A program made the translations under genes and the position numbers. From assembly GCF_030848805.1 (NCBI RefSeq), contig NC_092359.1, positions 2,407,001-2,471,000 on the forward strand: 64,000 bases of DNA, read 5' to 3'. Source of the DNA: Temnothorax longispinosus (taxonomy: Eukaryota; Arthropoda; Insecta; Hymenoptera; Formicidae). Positions 42,401 to 56,100 of this stretch are shown here, in pieces. The notes under the pieces were generated by a model. The model was given only the letters and a program-made list of their open reading frames with translations, was not told the origin of the DNA and did no database searches. Numbering within the stretch: position 1 is the first letter of the stretch; the number at the start of each line of letters is the position of its first letter.

Positions 42401-43804
42401 CGCTTCAATCACAGCTCGTATAAACTATTTGCGTCACGACGCGACGTTCGAATCGGTGATACACCCACTGTGAGACACACTCCCGCGTGTAATCTCGACG
42501 GTGATGAGCATCGCGCGTCGTTCGATCGACAGAAGTAATAAAAGCTTACGGGGCGGCCTTTGAGCCGCGTTTCGCATTTACCCTCGTCCCTGAGAACCGT
42601 CCGATTGAAGTCTTTGATCTGCGCACGGTACACACCGTGCACACGTGCCCTCGCATCTTGATTTCCGTATACGGATTGCGTGCGCGCCGCGAGCGTTATT
42701 GCAGATCCGCGGGGGATTGTGCCATCGAGCGAAATTCTTACGGCGATCGACCGACCGACCGACCGATCCGATCGATCGGGAGCGCACGCGCCTCCGGTAC
42801 AGTCGGTACTTGGTAAATCAACGAGCCTCTTAATAGCACCAATCGCATTGGTATTCTCACGGGTATCCTCGTTGTACTGCCGACCGATTGCGCGAGAGCG
42901 TCTGTGTGTTTTGTGCGTCCTCCGCAAAATTTATCTCCCACACCGTATCTTCTGTGCTAATCTCGCGGGTTTCACCGGACGGCGATAATAGTCGCCGCTG
43001 AAAGTTGTTTCGCATGGGGGCACACCTTGGCCATTAAAACTTCGCCGATCTGGTACTGGATATTATTCGATACCACCATTATCGCAAGCCCGATATCCGC
43101 AATGGCAAGTACAAAGGTACAAATACGCTTGTACCCTTTTAGAAACGCAACGCTTGTTAACATCGGTCTACGGGACGATATTTCACACGTCGGATATTAT
43201 GATAGACACGATGAAAGAGATAAAGTGTTCCCCGTCAGTTCTGTTTAACGAGTAATAGGGAAAAAGAGCTTTTTATCAATTAACTTGGAAAAAGTACGCG
43301 CGAATTTGCCGTTCGGTGAAGGATATATGACCAGCGCGCGCGAGTGTGTTGGTAGAGGAAAAGAGATTTAAAAAGGATGCGATAGGATGTCAAACGAGAG
43401 GAAGACGTATTCGTTATTTGAAGCATATATTTATCCGCTCGTTAATTCGCGTCATTCCCGAAAACGAGATGTGCGTGTCAGAGGATCGAGTTGCTAAAGT
43501 GAGTTGAAAAATGAATACATACGCTTCCGTGCGTACGCCTTTCCAGATTGACTTAAAATATTTTCAACTGGTATTAACTGTTGTGAAAATTTTTTAAATA
43601 ATACACGACATGCTTTTATCGCGCGTCGCACACGCGCGTGTTACTTGGCAAATTGCACAGTAACATTATCGAAATAACGTCATCATCACGCACATACACA
43701 CATGTCTCAAAATATTATCGATTCGTTCAAGATTCTGAAGTCCTAAGACTTTATTAAAGGATTATTTCTATCTTTTAATATAAACTTTCTCTCCCATTCT
43801 CTGA
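42401..43804. other. GC-rich non-coding sequence
   Basis: CpG-rich DNA with a (GACC)n tract at 42748-42764. No gene can be firmly supported. A minus-strand frame at 42972-43163 looks more protein-like than its surroundings and is treated as a finding rather than a gene. Confidence 0.35.
42972..43163 (-). CDS. Possible orphan exon, membrane-segment-like (low confidence)
   Basis: This minus-strand frame has 63 codons and includes a hydrophobic stretch (FVLAIADIGLAIMVV) followed by SNNIQYQIGEVLMAK. Right after that AAG codon is a GT donor (aag|gtgtgc). The composition is far less Arg-rich than the GC-driven frames around it. A weak acceptor (tttctaaaag) lies upstream. I recognise no family. It could be one exon of an unrecognised multi-exon membrane protein on the minus strand, or chance. 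Confidence 0.2.
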   Translation of the reverse strand: MLTSVAFLKGYKRICTFVLAIADIGLAIMVVSNNIQYQIGEVLMAKVCPHAKQLSAATIIAVR

Positions 43805-43997
43805 GCGGTATTCATAGTCGGATCTTATTTCAAGACTCGTCTTAAGTAATGTCTTAAGTTGCTAATTATTTCAAGACCGTCTTAAGTAATGTCTTAAGTT
43901 GCTAATACGGTCATTTGATTGGCTGGACGGAGTCTTAAGGCTGCTTTTGACCAGACTTAAGATAATCTTAGATATAAGATCCGACTATGAATACCGC
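43805..43997. mobile_element. MITE with 23-bp terminal inverted repeats and internal direct repeats
   Basis: The left end gcggtattcatagtcggatc(tta) and the right end (taa)gatccgactatgaataccgc are perfect inverted complements. Inside, a unit of about 40 bases containing cgtcttaagtaatgtcttaa and gttgctaat is repeated twice in tandem (about 43827-43867 and 43868-43906). The length is about 193 bases and there is no coding capacity. CTCTG occurs on both sides but is not flush with the ends, so the target duplication is uncertain. It is a non-autonomous DNA transposon of unassigned family. Confidence 0.8.
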
Positions 43998-46900
43998 CCC
44001 CTCTGTTTCATTCTCTTTTTCTCGCTCACGTATTTTATTTATGGTTTACCAGACACGATATCGTGCAAATGGTATCCGGGATTAATATCGGCCACGGAAT
44101 ACCGAATAATATCAGAAGATATGAATACACAAGGTAACCTGTGCATCGCATGTAACACTGGCGTGTAAAACAGGATAGCCGAGTAAACGCCAGGCGTAGA
44201 TGCAAGCTTGTCGGATCGAGCCGACATATTACACAACCTGCGCCCCGCTCTCCTCGTCGAGCGTGTTGCACCGATTTACGTCAATTTAATTCGCTGAGGT
44301 TCATTTCGACGTTGAAGAATTACAGCGCCGGGATTTTAATGCACGCGAGCGTGCGCGTCCGCTCGCTCGCGTGCAACGTACCCCACCCTCCTCCTCCTAC
44401 TCCTCCTCCCCCGCGCGCCAATGTTTTTAATCTCTAAATTACGCGGTCGAATCGCTCAATTAAAGCTTCTCCCCCGCGCCATCCTCCGATCGCCGCGCTC
44501 TCATACGGTCGAGTGCTTTCGTAAAATAGCGCGCAAAAAAGTCCCGCGGGACAACGAATGCAATAACGGGAATCAGCTCCCGCGGGAACACAATCTAGAT
44601 TACGTCTCTGATACCTTGCGGCAGTAGTCGCGCGCGCAAGCCAGAGATCTAAAAATGGTGCCGTATCTCGAATTCAATATCGAGCGTATATTAAAAATGT
44701 CTCGCGAAAATCTTCCGGAATTTCGCGACTGGCCGTCCCTCGCGATTAAAGCGTATATCAGGATCACCCGCGGCGGTCGGTGCAGGGACCGGTGAAACCG
44801 GAGATCCCGCAAACGTCCCGCGGACGTTCTACCGTACGCGTGACGTCAAAATTTCCCTTTGAAATTTCCGAGAGAGATTTCATCGATCTTGTGTCGCGAA
44901 AAGTTTTCCGTAATGTAAAACCGCCCGTCGCGTCGGAGAGATACGTTTTTCACGTATCCCGTCGGGTAATAAATTCTTAATTGCGCAAATGCGCGTGTAA
45001 TATCCCCCCCCGAAGGATATTATTCTTGAATCAACGGAAAAGCGAGACTCAAATGCTAATTCCGGGTGATTCCGGGCCCCCGAACGACGGGAGTGCTTTC
45101 TCGATTGTGAGTCGCCCGGGTGTAAATTACCCTCCACGCGACCATTCCCCGGGCTAATGTACTTGGACCCAGGATCTTTAGGTTGCAGAGCTTTAGGTAC
45201 CTTCTCTAAGAAGTTTCCAGACCGACCTCTTCATCACCAACAACACAGGCAATCGGGTCTCCCGCGCATAAAGCTTAGTACCGTCGCAATGCCGTGCGGT
45301 AACGTCGTAGCACACAGATTCTTAGCTTGCTACAATCTTATTTAACCGTTTCGCTCGACGCTGATTGCAGCGCGTCGCGTCGCGTCGCAGTGCTGGAATT
45401 CAGCGATGCGACGGGTTAAATACGTTATTTCAATTAGCCACGTCGATAGTCGGAAAAACTAATCTAAACAGTTCCTTGTATCTGACGAATAAAGCGTTTC
45501 ATTAACGTCTTTTCTCTCGTTCCTCCTTCTTTTTTCATCGAGAATCAGGAAGGGAAATTTAAACAGCGACGCTTTGTATAACACCCCGCTACTTAAATAA
45601 AGGAGAAAATAAGAAAAAAATAAACGTTCGGCAAAGGTGATCTATTTAATTAAAGCGCAATCATTAACGTAAATTGTGCTCGCTCTCGAGTAAATTCCTT
45701 TGCCGATAGTTCATTAAACTTTTTAATCTTCCCGATTTTATACAAGAAATAATTTCTGTCCGTCGCCGCTTTTATTCCTAACCCCCTCCACGCCCTACCC
45801 CACGTTTCTTTTCTGCGAGTTTTCTTATTATAGAAATAATCTTGCCGGCTGCCGCGCACGTTATGCGGCACCGCTTACGAAAAACAAATAAAAAAGAGAA
45901 ATACAATTGATTGCAGTTATTTGCAACGATACCATCTCAGAATCTCACAACGTTGCACCAATCTATTCTACGACATCGATTATGTTATAAGAAAATATCG
46001 CGCAGCGGTGCTTAATTGTGCAGATTTTTGTCGCGCAAGTAGCAAAATGTAACGAGCGGAATAAAATTACTAAATAAATATCTGTATCTAATCTTATTAT
46101 CGATTGAACGAGATTATCTCTAATTACATTATTGTGTCGAAGATTATTGTGACAGTAACTATGATTTTCGAACGTAACGAAAAATTCATACTTTTTTTCT
46201 TATAATTTAATTTTTTTCTTATAATTTAACAGGAAGGATTTTTATTATTCATTTCTCTAGTCTAGAGGAAAAAATTTATGTACATGTATTTTTAGAAAAT
46301 GGTCATTAAATTTTACTCCGGCAAATCAGATCACTATCCCTATTTGGCAATGAAAAATTCATTTACTTACATTTCAAAGCGATTTGACGCGACAGAAAAC
46401 ATCCAAAAAATATGCGCACTCTCGTAAATCATTCACGCAATTTCTTCCGAGTTTGTATAAGCTGAAAATATGCGAATGCGCAAAAGAGAGGTAGTCGTCG
46501 ATTTGCGCGACTCAGAAGAGAAGTATTATACTACAAACGCATTGCACAGATTTCGAGACTCCAGGAGCGGATTCCGATGTCTCGTAGAATCTCCGCTTTG
46601 GCGGATCTACGTTTGCTTAAGCACCACTGCGGCGCGTACCGATACCTGCCTGAAGGCGAGAGGCGAAGCGTGGCGAGGAGAGGGTGAGGGCACCCGGAGA
46701 TAAGAACTTCGACAGAAACCAATTACCTCCGGAGAAGCGCTGATTTTACGCAAGACTAGCTTCACCGCGTCTCCGGTTGTCGAGCCAAGAGGGAGAGAGA
46801 AAGAGAGAGAGAGAAAGAGAGGCGGAAGAGGTCCGAGACTCTCGCGGCTTCTCGCGCGAAGCGAAGGGCTAAGCGCGTCTACATCGCGCGCGACGGCGAT

Positions 46901-49300
46901 CGGCGACGCTCCCGCGTCGTCGAATAAAACAAATTCGACCTGAGACGGGCGCGGGCTGGGGAGGAGGGAAACTTCATCCAGAAATAACGGGCACTCTTGC
47001 GCGCGGCCGTTTCACGTCGGAAACGAAAATACCTGCGGGACGCACGTCACGAATGGCGCACAATGATGCGCGCGTGGGGGTTTTCGAGTGAAGGACTGCG
47101 GGGCGCCCCTTTTATCCTCGCTCCTCGCGTCCCTCACCATTATTCTTTCCTTTCTCTCTTGCGCCCGCGCCCGCCGTTCCGCTTCCGCTACGTAACATGT
47201 CAATGAGCGAGCGTGCAATGCGAATCCGGGGGATTTTTTTCCGCCCACACGTCGCAACGCAACTTGCCTTCAACGGTGCGCGCCCGCACCGCGGGATTTT
47301 TTTATCTACGCCTGTTAAACCTCGCTGTATTCGCGCGCCACGTGACGCACGTTGAGTTATTTTTCTCGATTGATGGGACATTTGATTTATCGAATTTTTT
47401 CAAAATGTATATACACGAAAAAATTGCGGCGAGCCGCGCCATGTTGAGCAAAAATAACGTTTGACTCCTTACCGAATAGAAAAAGCGATCGGTTTATATT
47501 ATTTTTAGAGAGAAAGAGAGAGATCGCGGAATAACGTTCACGTTACAGCGACGTTACAATCTCACGCATAACAGCATTCAATTTGTATTCCCCGCGTTAA
47601 GTTAAGTGCTCTCGTAAAATATCTCGTTATTATAATAATTACGTAAATGAAAGCTTGATGCATTAGGCTAATATATTTTTTATGCATTACACGCGATTTG
47701 CGAACGCAAACGCGGAATTGCGATTCGCAATTCATCAAATTAATTTCCGCGCGTTCTGCGGAATTACGTTGAAAAAGAGATCGCATTATTTTTTATAATA
47801 TTCTCATTTTTTCCACTTATATACATATACATGTATCTATAAAGCTGCTGATGCAGAACCCTCTATTCGTGAAATATAACATCAGATGCACAGCGCAAAA
47901 CACCTGATATCACAAGCACACAGTGTATACTTAGCGACGCGTCATTTGTTCCTTCTTTTTCCTTATTATATCCACCTTGTTGGATATAATATGGTATGAA
48001 TACCGTTATAATGCTTTTGGAATATAATTTGTTTGAACAAAAGAACGTGGTCTTTTATTATGTGGCCGTATTATTTCATTATTTTAAAAAAGCTTTCTCT
48101 ATCCTTATAGCTCTATACCAACAATAAGAGATTTATAATATTTTTCCACAGTCACGCTTTTACCGCACGCAAACTACACTTATAAATATTAATAAGTGAA
48201 CAATTCCCCCTGTATATATTGTCGCCTTATTATCATTGCCATTTTAACGCAAAACGGGATCTGGCGCAACGGTTCCCAACGTTCTCGTCGTATCCTCACG
48301 GTCTATTTGTGTTCAGTCAAAACTACATCGATCTTTCCGTACAAAAATTCGATCGTTAATAATTTAAAATTTTTTCGCGCCAGTCCAACGAAGAGAACCT
48401 AAATTATTTAAGAAAAATATATATCTTATAAAAGTAAATTTTCGAAAGCTCTTTCAGATTTGTCATGTGCGGTTTTCGAGCCCGCTGGGAAATTATGCAG
48501 CTCCGCCGAAGGGGTCGGACGATGACGCACGATCGTGTGTCGTTACCGGCATTTCGCGTGGCGGATAGAGCTCTGATGATTGCGCTCACGCTCCGATTTC
48601 CGCGGCAATTGGGCAAGTTGGTCGTATCCCGGCCACTGTTACGCCCGTTTCTCCTAAGCGCTTTTTCATAGTTTCTCGCGCACGAGCGGGCTCGCTAAAC
48701 TCTCCTCTCTCTCTCTCTCGGCAAACTCTCGTATTTACCGAGGGCACTTGCTCAGGATATCCCTTAAGCCCAGACATACTCCGCGATGTTACGGCAACGG
48801 ATTTCGAGATCTCCCTATCATTCGTTCGCCGACGCAGAAGCGGAGGAGAAAGCTCTCTCGCGAAATGCCGATGCGCATTCCGTTTTGCATGCGAAAAACC
48901 GCTCGCGAAAGATATTTAATAAGCCCGCCGCCGCTCTGTGACCCGGAAGCAATTAATCGTCAATGATACTGAATCGGTAACGACATCCAACCGTGCGGCG
49001 CGGCGTGCGCTATGTCGATGCGATTAATTCATGTTAATTTATTAATAAAGTCGAATAATGCGCCCGTGGAGTGCCGCATTCGTGCGCGCCCGCGCGCGCC
49101 CAACTGGACCACGCCGCTTTTGGATTCATTATTACGGCCGTGATATACGGACGGATCCTCCCACACATACACAGAGGGCATTATTTAAATTTAATTAATT
49201 CTCGGTCTTTGCTTACTGACTCACTTTAATTAATCCTTGGCCCGCGCGAACATGATCGTCCTGGTGGGCAAAACACGATCGGGAACTACGGATTTAAATT
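43998..49300. other. GC- and CpG-rich non-coding sequence
   Basis: No gene is supported. The densest CpG stretches lie at about 44270-45130, 46600-47350 and 48960-49170. The region contains an 11-bp GC hairpin (44341-44374), a CGTCG-type repeat at 45370-45390, an exact 20-base AT-rich tandem repeat near 46191-46230 and purine (GA)n tracts at 46790-46830. All open frames here are Arg/Ser/Pro-rich products of base composition. Confidence 0.4.
44341..44374. other. GC hairpin with 11-bp stem
   Basis: GCACGCGAGCG and CGCTCGCGTGC are exact inverted complements around a 12-base GC-rich loop. Nothing around it suggests a bacterial-type terminator or a recognisable RNA. Confidence 0.45.
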
Positions 49301-52170
49301 CACAAAGCTATGAATTCGAAGATGCGGGTCGAATCGTACATGCGGTTGGCGCAAATGAAACTAGTTATCGTTGATCATCGGATGCTAAAATTAGCCAAAC
49401 TTACAGGCGCGAATAATGCAATATTATACCACACGTAGATCTAATTTAACAGGGTGCATACGAACATTTTGGTTAACAATGAAATATGCTTTATATGTTC
49501 GAATTACGAATCTGTAGGGGGTTGCTGCTAAATTAATTGGCTAAATTTTGCCAAGCGTAGGCATTAACGAATTTCAAGGTAATTTTATTCCAGCGAACAT
49601 TTGATTGCGAATACTTTTTCATGATCATCGAATTTTCATTGCTTAACCGAATTCTATCATAGTTCAAGGTTTATTTGTTGAAGTAATAATGAGATTAATA
49701 AAAATTAAAAAATCACTGAAAAGCGGTCCGATCGAGTTTTCAGTACGGAAAATAAGTGCCATAAATTTAACGTAATATCTTTTAATTTAATGATACAATT
49801 AAATTAACAATTGAATTTGAAACAAAAACTGAATTGTTCCGAGTATGCATGTGCATGCCGGCTAAATAAATTTTCTTTATTCATACGATACAATACATAC
49901 TTAACATTCCGAGCCTCGCCATGCCACTGTAGTTTTACTGTATAGTGGCTGGCTCCAAATAGAATATTCTACGCAAACTGTCCCAAGAGGAATCTGCCAG
50001 ACTTTGAAAATGCTTTATTCACATGACTTTGAACGGAGCGAACGTTACGCGAAGCCAGATCCGATTCGAAATGCAACAGCAGCTGATACGGCGCCGTAAT
50101 ATTTTTGGGAAAAGAGAGCGGTATTGCGATTTCTCAAAGTAAGAAACGATTACCAGGATCTGTTTGAGGAACGCGCGAAGAGAAGAAATGCAAGTTTAAA
50201 ACGGGTTAAACGACGGGGGAGAATCACGGCCCGACAATCTCCTCAGCTCTGGACCGTGCGAGCAGCTGACGCGCGAGTTCCGCTCTCGTATAATACACAC
50301 ACACATACACGTATACGGAACACAGATGCACACGCAACACACACGAAAGGGGCAGATATTTTCAGAGTAAACATTTCGTTCTTTCGTGGTGGCCCATAGG
50401 CGATTATTCGACGATGTAGACCTCGTAAGCTCTCCGCTTGGGAAAATAAAGCGTTAGCGAAGTGGACTCTCTCTCTTTCTCTCTCTTCTTGCGCACTGAT
50501 ATTAACTTCCTCGTATAAAAAAAGACCCACGAGTAGGCGATATACGACACACGCGGTAGTTCTGCCTCACCGCGAAAAGTAACGTTTCTTTAACGAGGCG
50601 AAAGAAAGAAATTCTTCGTTTGATGGTGTTACGAATATCCTACTAAAATCGATTCGCACGATGTATTCGCTGTCGAGTATATTATTTCGAAACACTTTTC
50701 CCCAGAAGCTGTGTAACGTAATACAGTTCCGCGAATTTTCCGTGATGAAAAATATGTTTAACAGCGGAAAAATAATATCAAAATTATTACGACTGTCATG
50801 TGTGTAACTGTTCGTGCGCGTGAACGATATTTTAACATAAATAATATATATTTTTAATTACATTAATGTAGAATAATACACGTTTTTATTAAATTTTATA
50901 AAATAATAACTTGATGATAAAATAACAGCGGAGCGTAATTGAATTAATTAATAACATGTCGTATTGTTACATAAGGCACAAATTATGTTCTCCCCTTGAG
51001 TGTTAATGTCGCCTGAATATCAATTTTATTTCATCGCGACATCACCCGCGACAGAATTATAATCAACGAACATCAGACTTCAAATGTTTCAGCAATTCTT
51101 CCTTGAGCGGAAGAACACTGCGTGCATTTTTCAAGTAAATTCTAAAGAAGGACTGAATTCTTCGCGTATATATAGAAATATCTGTTCACGTGGAGGAACG
51201 GGCTGAATTCTCGCCCTTATACTTCCTTGCCTCATGGAATCCCGCGTTCCACGTTCTCGTCGGCGTTTTTATCTCTTTCGTGAAAGAAATGGTTACGCAA
51301 CAACGAATATGTTAACAACGAAGTTGCTTAAAAATGGAGATATTCGCCCGCATCGCGCGCATTACTATTGCGAACAGAAAATGTACCGAGAATCTATAGA
51401 AAAATCGTATAAAAATACACATCGAAGTGATACACGCATATAATTTCAAGCAGTTTTGAAACTAAATGTATATTTATTTTTTTAAAACATATTTTTCTTT
51501 TCGCATAATTTTTAATATAATTTAATCTTGATATAATATTAAGTATTTGTAGTTTTGAATTATCGTTTTTACATTCTGTCTTCCGCTAAAAAAATTAATT
51601 TTGAAGATATTATCGACTGCTTTTTCCTTATGCAAAACCTTGGTGATTAAACGTCGATTATTTTTTTTTCAATAATGCGACCAACGATGAAAAAGTTGTT
51701 AGACATAATCGCGGAAAAACAGATCTCAAAATTTCTCTTCGTTATTACGTCTTTGTATGGGCAAATAAAAATGTTCTCTCTTCCACGCCAAACTTAAACT
51801 TTTAAAGGTCAAAGTAACTGCAGTAATTTACGACAGTTTAAAGGTAAAACTATTTCAATCGGACTCTGATGTTTCCTCTTGGAAGGAAAATTCTCACGGA
51901 AAATATTGTCAGCACCGTGGAACGCACTAATTTCATCGTTGTCGCCGACCGTTACTCTTACAACGAGAGCACGAACTAGCCTCGGGAGGCGCCTTAATTC
52001 GCTGCAAGTTCGAGCAAATAAAAGCGCGACCGGAAGATCGGGCTAGCAAAACCACGACGACTCCGGAGCATAATTGGCACCTAAGTTCGACCTATTGGAC
52101 CGACGTGGGCTGCATTTATTAACCGAGTCCGTTATCTCGTTCCACGAAACGTGACTTTGCGTATAAACAG

Positions 52171-52210
<40 letters not shown>

Positions 52211-52211
52211 G

Positions 52212-52304
<93 letters not shown>

Positions 52305-53100
52305 GAATAATGAGTTACGCATGATTTTATTTGTATCATCGTTGCGCGTCACGCGCGATGATAGGAGCACACATGCAAAATGTTGCAGCAAGTGCGCACG
52401 TTTGCATTTGCGACCGGTCCCGTTTTCTCACCCGGTTGCATGTAGGAATGCACTTTACGACGTAGAGCACGATGTATCGTTCTCTCTCTAGGTGAGAATT
52501 TTCTCGAGGCGATATAGTTTACAGGCACGAAGAAAAGCAGCGACGTGTATCCGGTTTTAAAGGGAAAAAAGTGGTAGCGAATTCGAAGGTGTCGAAAAAA
52601 CATTTTCGATCTTCTTTTCGTGTCGCTCGAAGTAATACATATACGTGCGGAAGTATAGGCAACTAAATAGCAACGAAACGATTAATCTGGTCGCAACTAT
52701 CTATTTGTTAAATAATCGAATTTAGTTACCCCGGGAATAATCGCAGATTGTTATCGCACCGGGCTTCACAACAGCTATTCTACGCATTAAAAAGTTCATC
52801 GAATAAATTTATACATGTCAAATCGATAACACATTCGAAATAAATTTGTTTTAAATAAAATAAAAAAATATTAAATATTTTTGAATTTTTTCAGATTACA
52901 TTTACTACGTTTGTCCCATCAAAAAGCGCAATGGCACAGTTCCAATTTTAAAAATAAAAATTGAAAAAAATCACCCGGTGTCCTCGATGATCAAGAAGAT
53001 CTTTTACTGAATAGAAGTAGTCAAACTAAATGACGAGACAGCCGATCGTAATATTCTGCTGACGCAGGAATCAAGGGATTCCCTCTGAGTCAAAAGTATA
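49301..53100. other. Mixed non-coding sequence with a long GA microsatellite
   Basis: This AT-rich to mixed DNA has no supportable gene. The main landmark is the GA repeat at 52174-52303. A CA-rich tract is at 50297-50345. Confidence 0.4.
52174..52303. repeat. Long (GA)n microsatellite
   Basis: About 130 bases of nearly pure AG/GA dinucleotide are broken by a GGGAGGGGGGGAG segment near 52203-52215. GA tracts can bind GAGA-type factors and form triplex DNA. Here that is only possible, not shown. Confidence 0.9.
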
Positions 53101-56100
53101 GCGCAACTTTCCTGAAGTTCCTGAATAGACCATAAAATAATGATAATAATATGCGCGGAGATACGGCCGCGCTTCACTTTGAGAAATGCCCGGTTGCTCT
53201 CTCCCTCTCTTTCTCTCGCGCAACGGCGATGATTTACGGATGATTAAATTTGCAAGGGCCCGCTCTTTGAAACGCAACAATGGCAGTCTCTTTTCGCGTT
53301 TGTCTCGCGCGGAAAAATATCTCACGGTGAGAATATCGCGCCGAGACGTTGATACTGCCTCTCACGTAGGTTTCTCTCTCCTCCTGCTACTCGGCGCGGA
53401 GGATAAAAGCACACGCGCGCACGTTTTGTGTACGGACGCGTGCTCGGGAGCGCGAATGAACGTATATATACGTAGACGAAAAAAGGAGAAACACTAAAAT
53501 GAAATATACATCCGTCATAGTTACGTGTGGCGCGGGTAACGACCGTGCGCGAAATCACTCGGAACGCCCATCTTCGAAGACGATCTCGGGATACGGTGTT
53601 CTGTTAAACCTAAGGCGATAACACACGATTGGTGTTGAGCCACGTAATTTTGCGCTGACGCTGGGTTTTACGAAAGAGTATCGATTTCGGTGTTGTACAC
53701 GTGTATCTCGTCATTTAATTTTATTTGTAAAATGAAATAAAAATGATAAAAGAGAGAGCGCGCGCGATGTTTACCGCATTATTTTTCAATAAAAAAATAT
53801 TTCAGATAACAACATAAATAACTAAATAAAAAAAAAAAGTTTACGTCATATTCAATACGCTGCGAAATAATATGTGCTCCGATTTATAAAAGTGGAATGT
53901 TATTTGACCCACGTCCGACAGAGTATCACCCGCGCGCGTTTATTTTTATATTCCTGACTGAAAAGCCTATAAGGCCGGGTCCATTCCATTTCGTTCATTA
54001 GCTCGTTACTTTCGATGGTTTCTAAGATACACTTGGGTCTATATTTACCAGAGGATTCTCTGTTAAGTAATTACTTTCGTGAAAATCGCTTTCCTTCTTG
54101 ATTAGGAAAAAAAGTTGCTGGGATGAGGATTAAGTACTTTCCCCTACAGTTACTGAAAACGCTGAGGGGTTCTTAGTTACTCCGTGAGCGTACTTACAAG
54201 TTAAGTAGGGTTAATCGAGATAATTATCGCACTTATCTCCATTGTTATAACAAAGCGGTACTCTCCCCATTGTCATAACTGTCGTCATTCGTGACACCGC
54301 AATATTTTACAATAATAAAAATTACACAGTTGCAAACTTAAAAAAAAAACCCCGAGTGATTGCTCGCTCGAGATAAAAAATAAGAACGATATCGTTTTTA
54401 TTACAGCAAAACGGTAGACGTTTTACTAATTGCAAGATAAACAATGGCAAGACAGAAATAGCTCATATGTTAACATCATTTACAAAGAAAAATCGCACGA
54501 TTTATTTAACGACTCTGCACGGAGTATTTTTTTCTCGTTGTCGACATAACGTTGAAGGTAACTGCCGTCTGTCTCCGCTAAAAATATTAAATGAACGAAG
54601 ATAAACTAAAAGATAAACCAAGTTAAACTCGTCAAACGAACGCGACGCGCCGGGATTTGTCGAATATCTGACAAGTCTATCTGAAACCGGTTTCACTCGG
54701 TGCCGGAGGCGGGTGTTGCCACGACGTACGTATATACGGCATCGACAGGAAGAGAACCGATATGTCACTGATACGATAGATCTCAACGAGCGAGATGAGA
54801 CGAGACGAGACGAGATCAGCGGAGCCAGGCGATACGATACTTCGATAGACAGAGCAACCGAAGGAGAAGCGCGCGCGCGCGCGCGCGGAGGAGAACGCCC
54901 ATCTTCCTCGACCTTCTACGTCCATTCCGTAAGAGGATAGATAAAAGGACGTTTCGCTCTTCGCCGACGCGCATAAATCCACGTATTTCCTCCCCCCGCG
55001 CTGCTGCTCGCGCGGAGAGGAATACCGGAGATAACGTCCCATATTTCGAACCGTGCCGTCGGAATAAACTGCGCCGTGTACCGAAATACGAAAGATAAAT
55101 GCGACGTATCACATCGTACGTACGAGTAAATTTATTCGGCCGCGCGAAACCGTATCAAAGACTCTCAGAAACGAAACGAACGTCCGCTTGCCGGCGCGGG
55201 GGGCGCGTTTTTCGCGCCGCCCGCCGTTCCGGACATGACGCGACGACAGCGTCCGTCCGCGATGCGCTGCCGCGCGTTGCCGAAAGCCCCGCGGGCCCGC
55301 GGACGTGCCGACGCGAAGATCGCGACGCGAGACGGGGAAAATGCGCGCGGCGGAGCGTATATGCGAAATATTTTATATGCCGCACGTCCAACGAACGAAA
55401 CGTCGCGTCCGCGAATCCCGGCGCGCCAACACAACAGCCGAGAGGGACGTCTTCGCGGAGCGCATGCAAGCCCGGAATACAATCGCGCCACGTACATATA
55501 CACACACGTGTGGCGGGTAACGTATACGCCTCATGGATTCCGCGGCGAAACAATAAGGCTCCGGGGATTGTTAGCGTGGAGCTTCGCGAAAGGTCGGCGT
55601 GGTGCGGGCGGGCGCAGCCCGGGGTGTTGGGGGTTGTTCCCGTAACGTTGACACGTTTGCTGGATGTGCAGGCCGAGAGAAAACATTCGCGAATTCAAAC
55701 ATGCACTTTTACATGTTCTGAAAAATTTATGTCGAAGTAAATGGAGTGTTGTATAAGTTACGAGGAGGGGATTTCACGGTGGACAATGTTGAAAAAAAAA
55801 GCAAAAAACAAGAAACAAAAAACAAAAAGAAACGGAGAATTACACGCGCGACCAAGTCAAGGCAACGCGAAAACTCTGCGTTTTAAATAAAGTTTACTCG
55901 AAACTACTACTTTGGTGGTAAGTTTAACTCATTTTTGCGTAACGCCGCCGTCTGTGTAATCGTCGCGTAAAAGGATGATCCTCGAGCATTACCGTAACGT
56001 TCTTGTCGCTTCTTCTTCTTCTTTTTATGGATGTCTCACCCTTTTAGGACGCAGTACCACTTTTTCCCCTTTCCAGACTTCCCCCTTTTCCTATAGCCCG

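Noticed and set aside
42409..42927. 172-codon minus-strand open frame
   Set aside because: Arg/Ser/Thr-rich with no domain or motif, and overlapped by other long frames in the same GC-rich DNA. It looks like a composition artefact.
43827..43906. Two direct repeats considered as a CRISPR-like or satellite array
   Set aside because: Only two units, with no unique spacer, inside an element with perfect inverted ends. They are the interior of a MITE.
52043..52391. Open frames of Ser-Leu repeats
   Set aside because: Translations of the GA microsatellite.
55099..55740. 213-codon plus-strand open frame
   Set aside because: It lies in the most GC-rich part of the window, is Arg-rich without domains, and has equally long frames on both strands.
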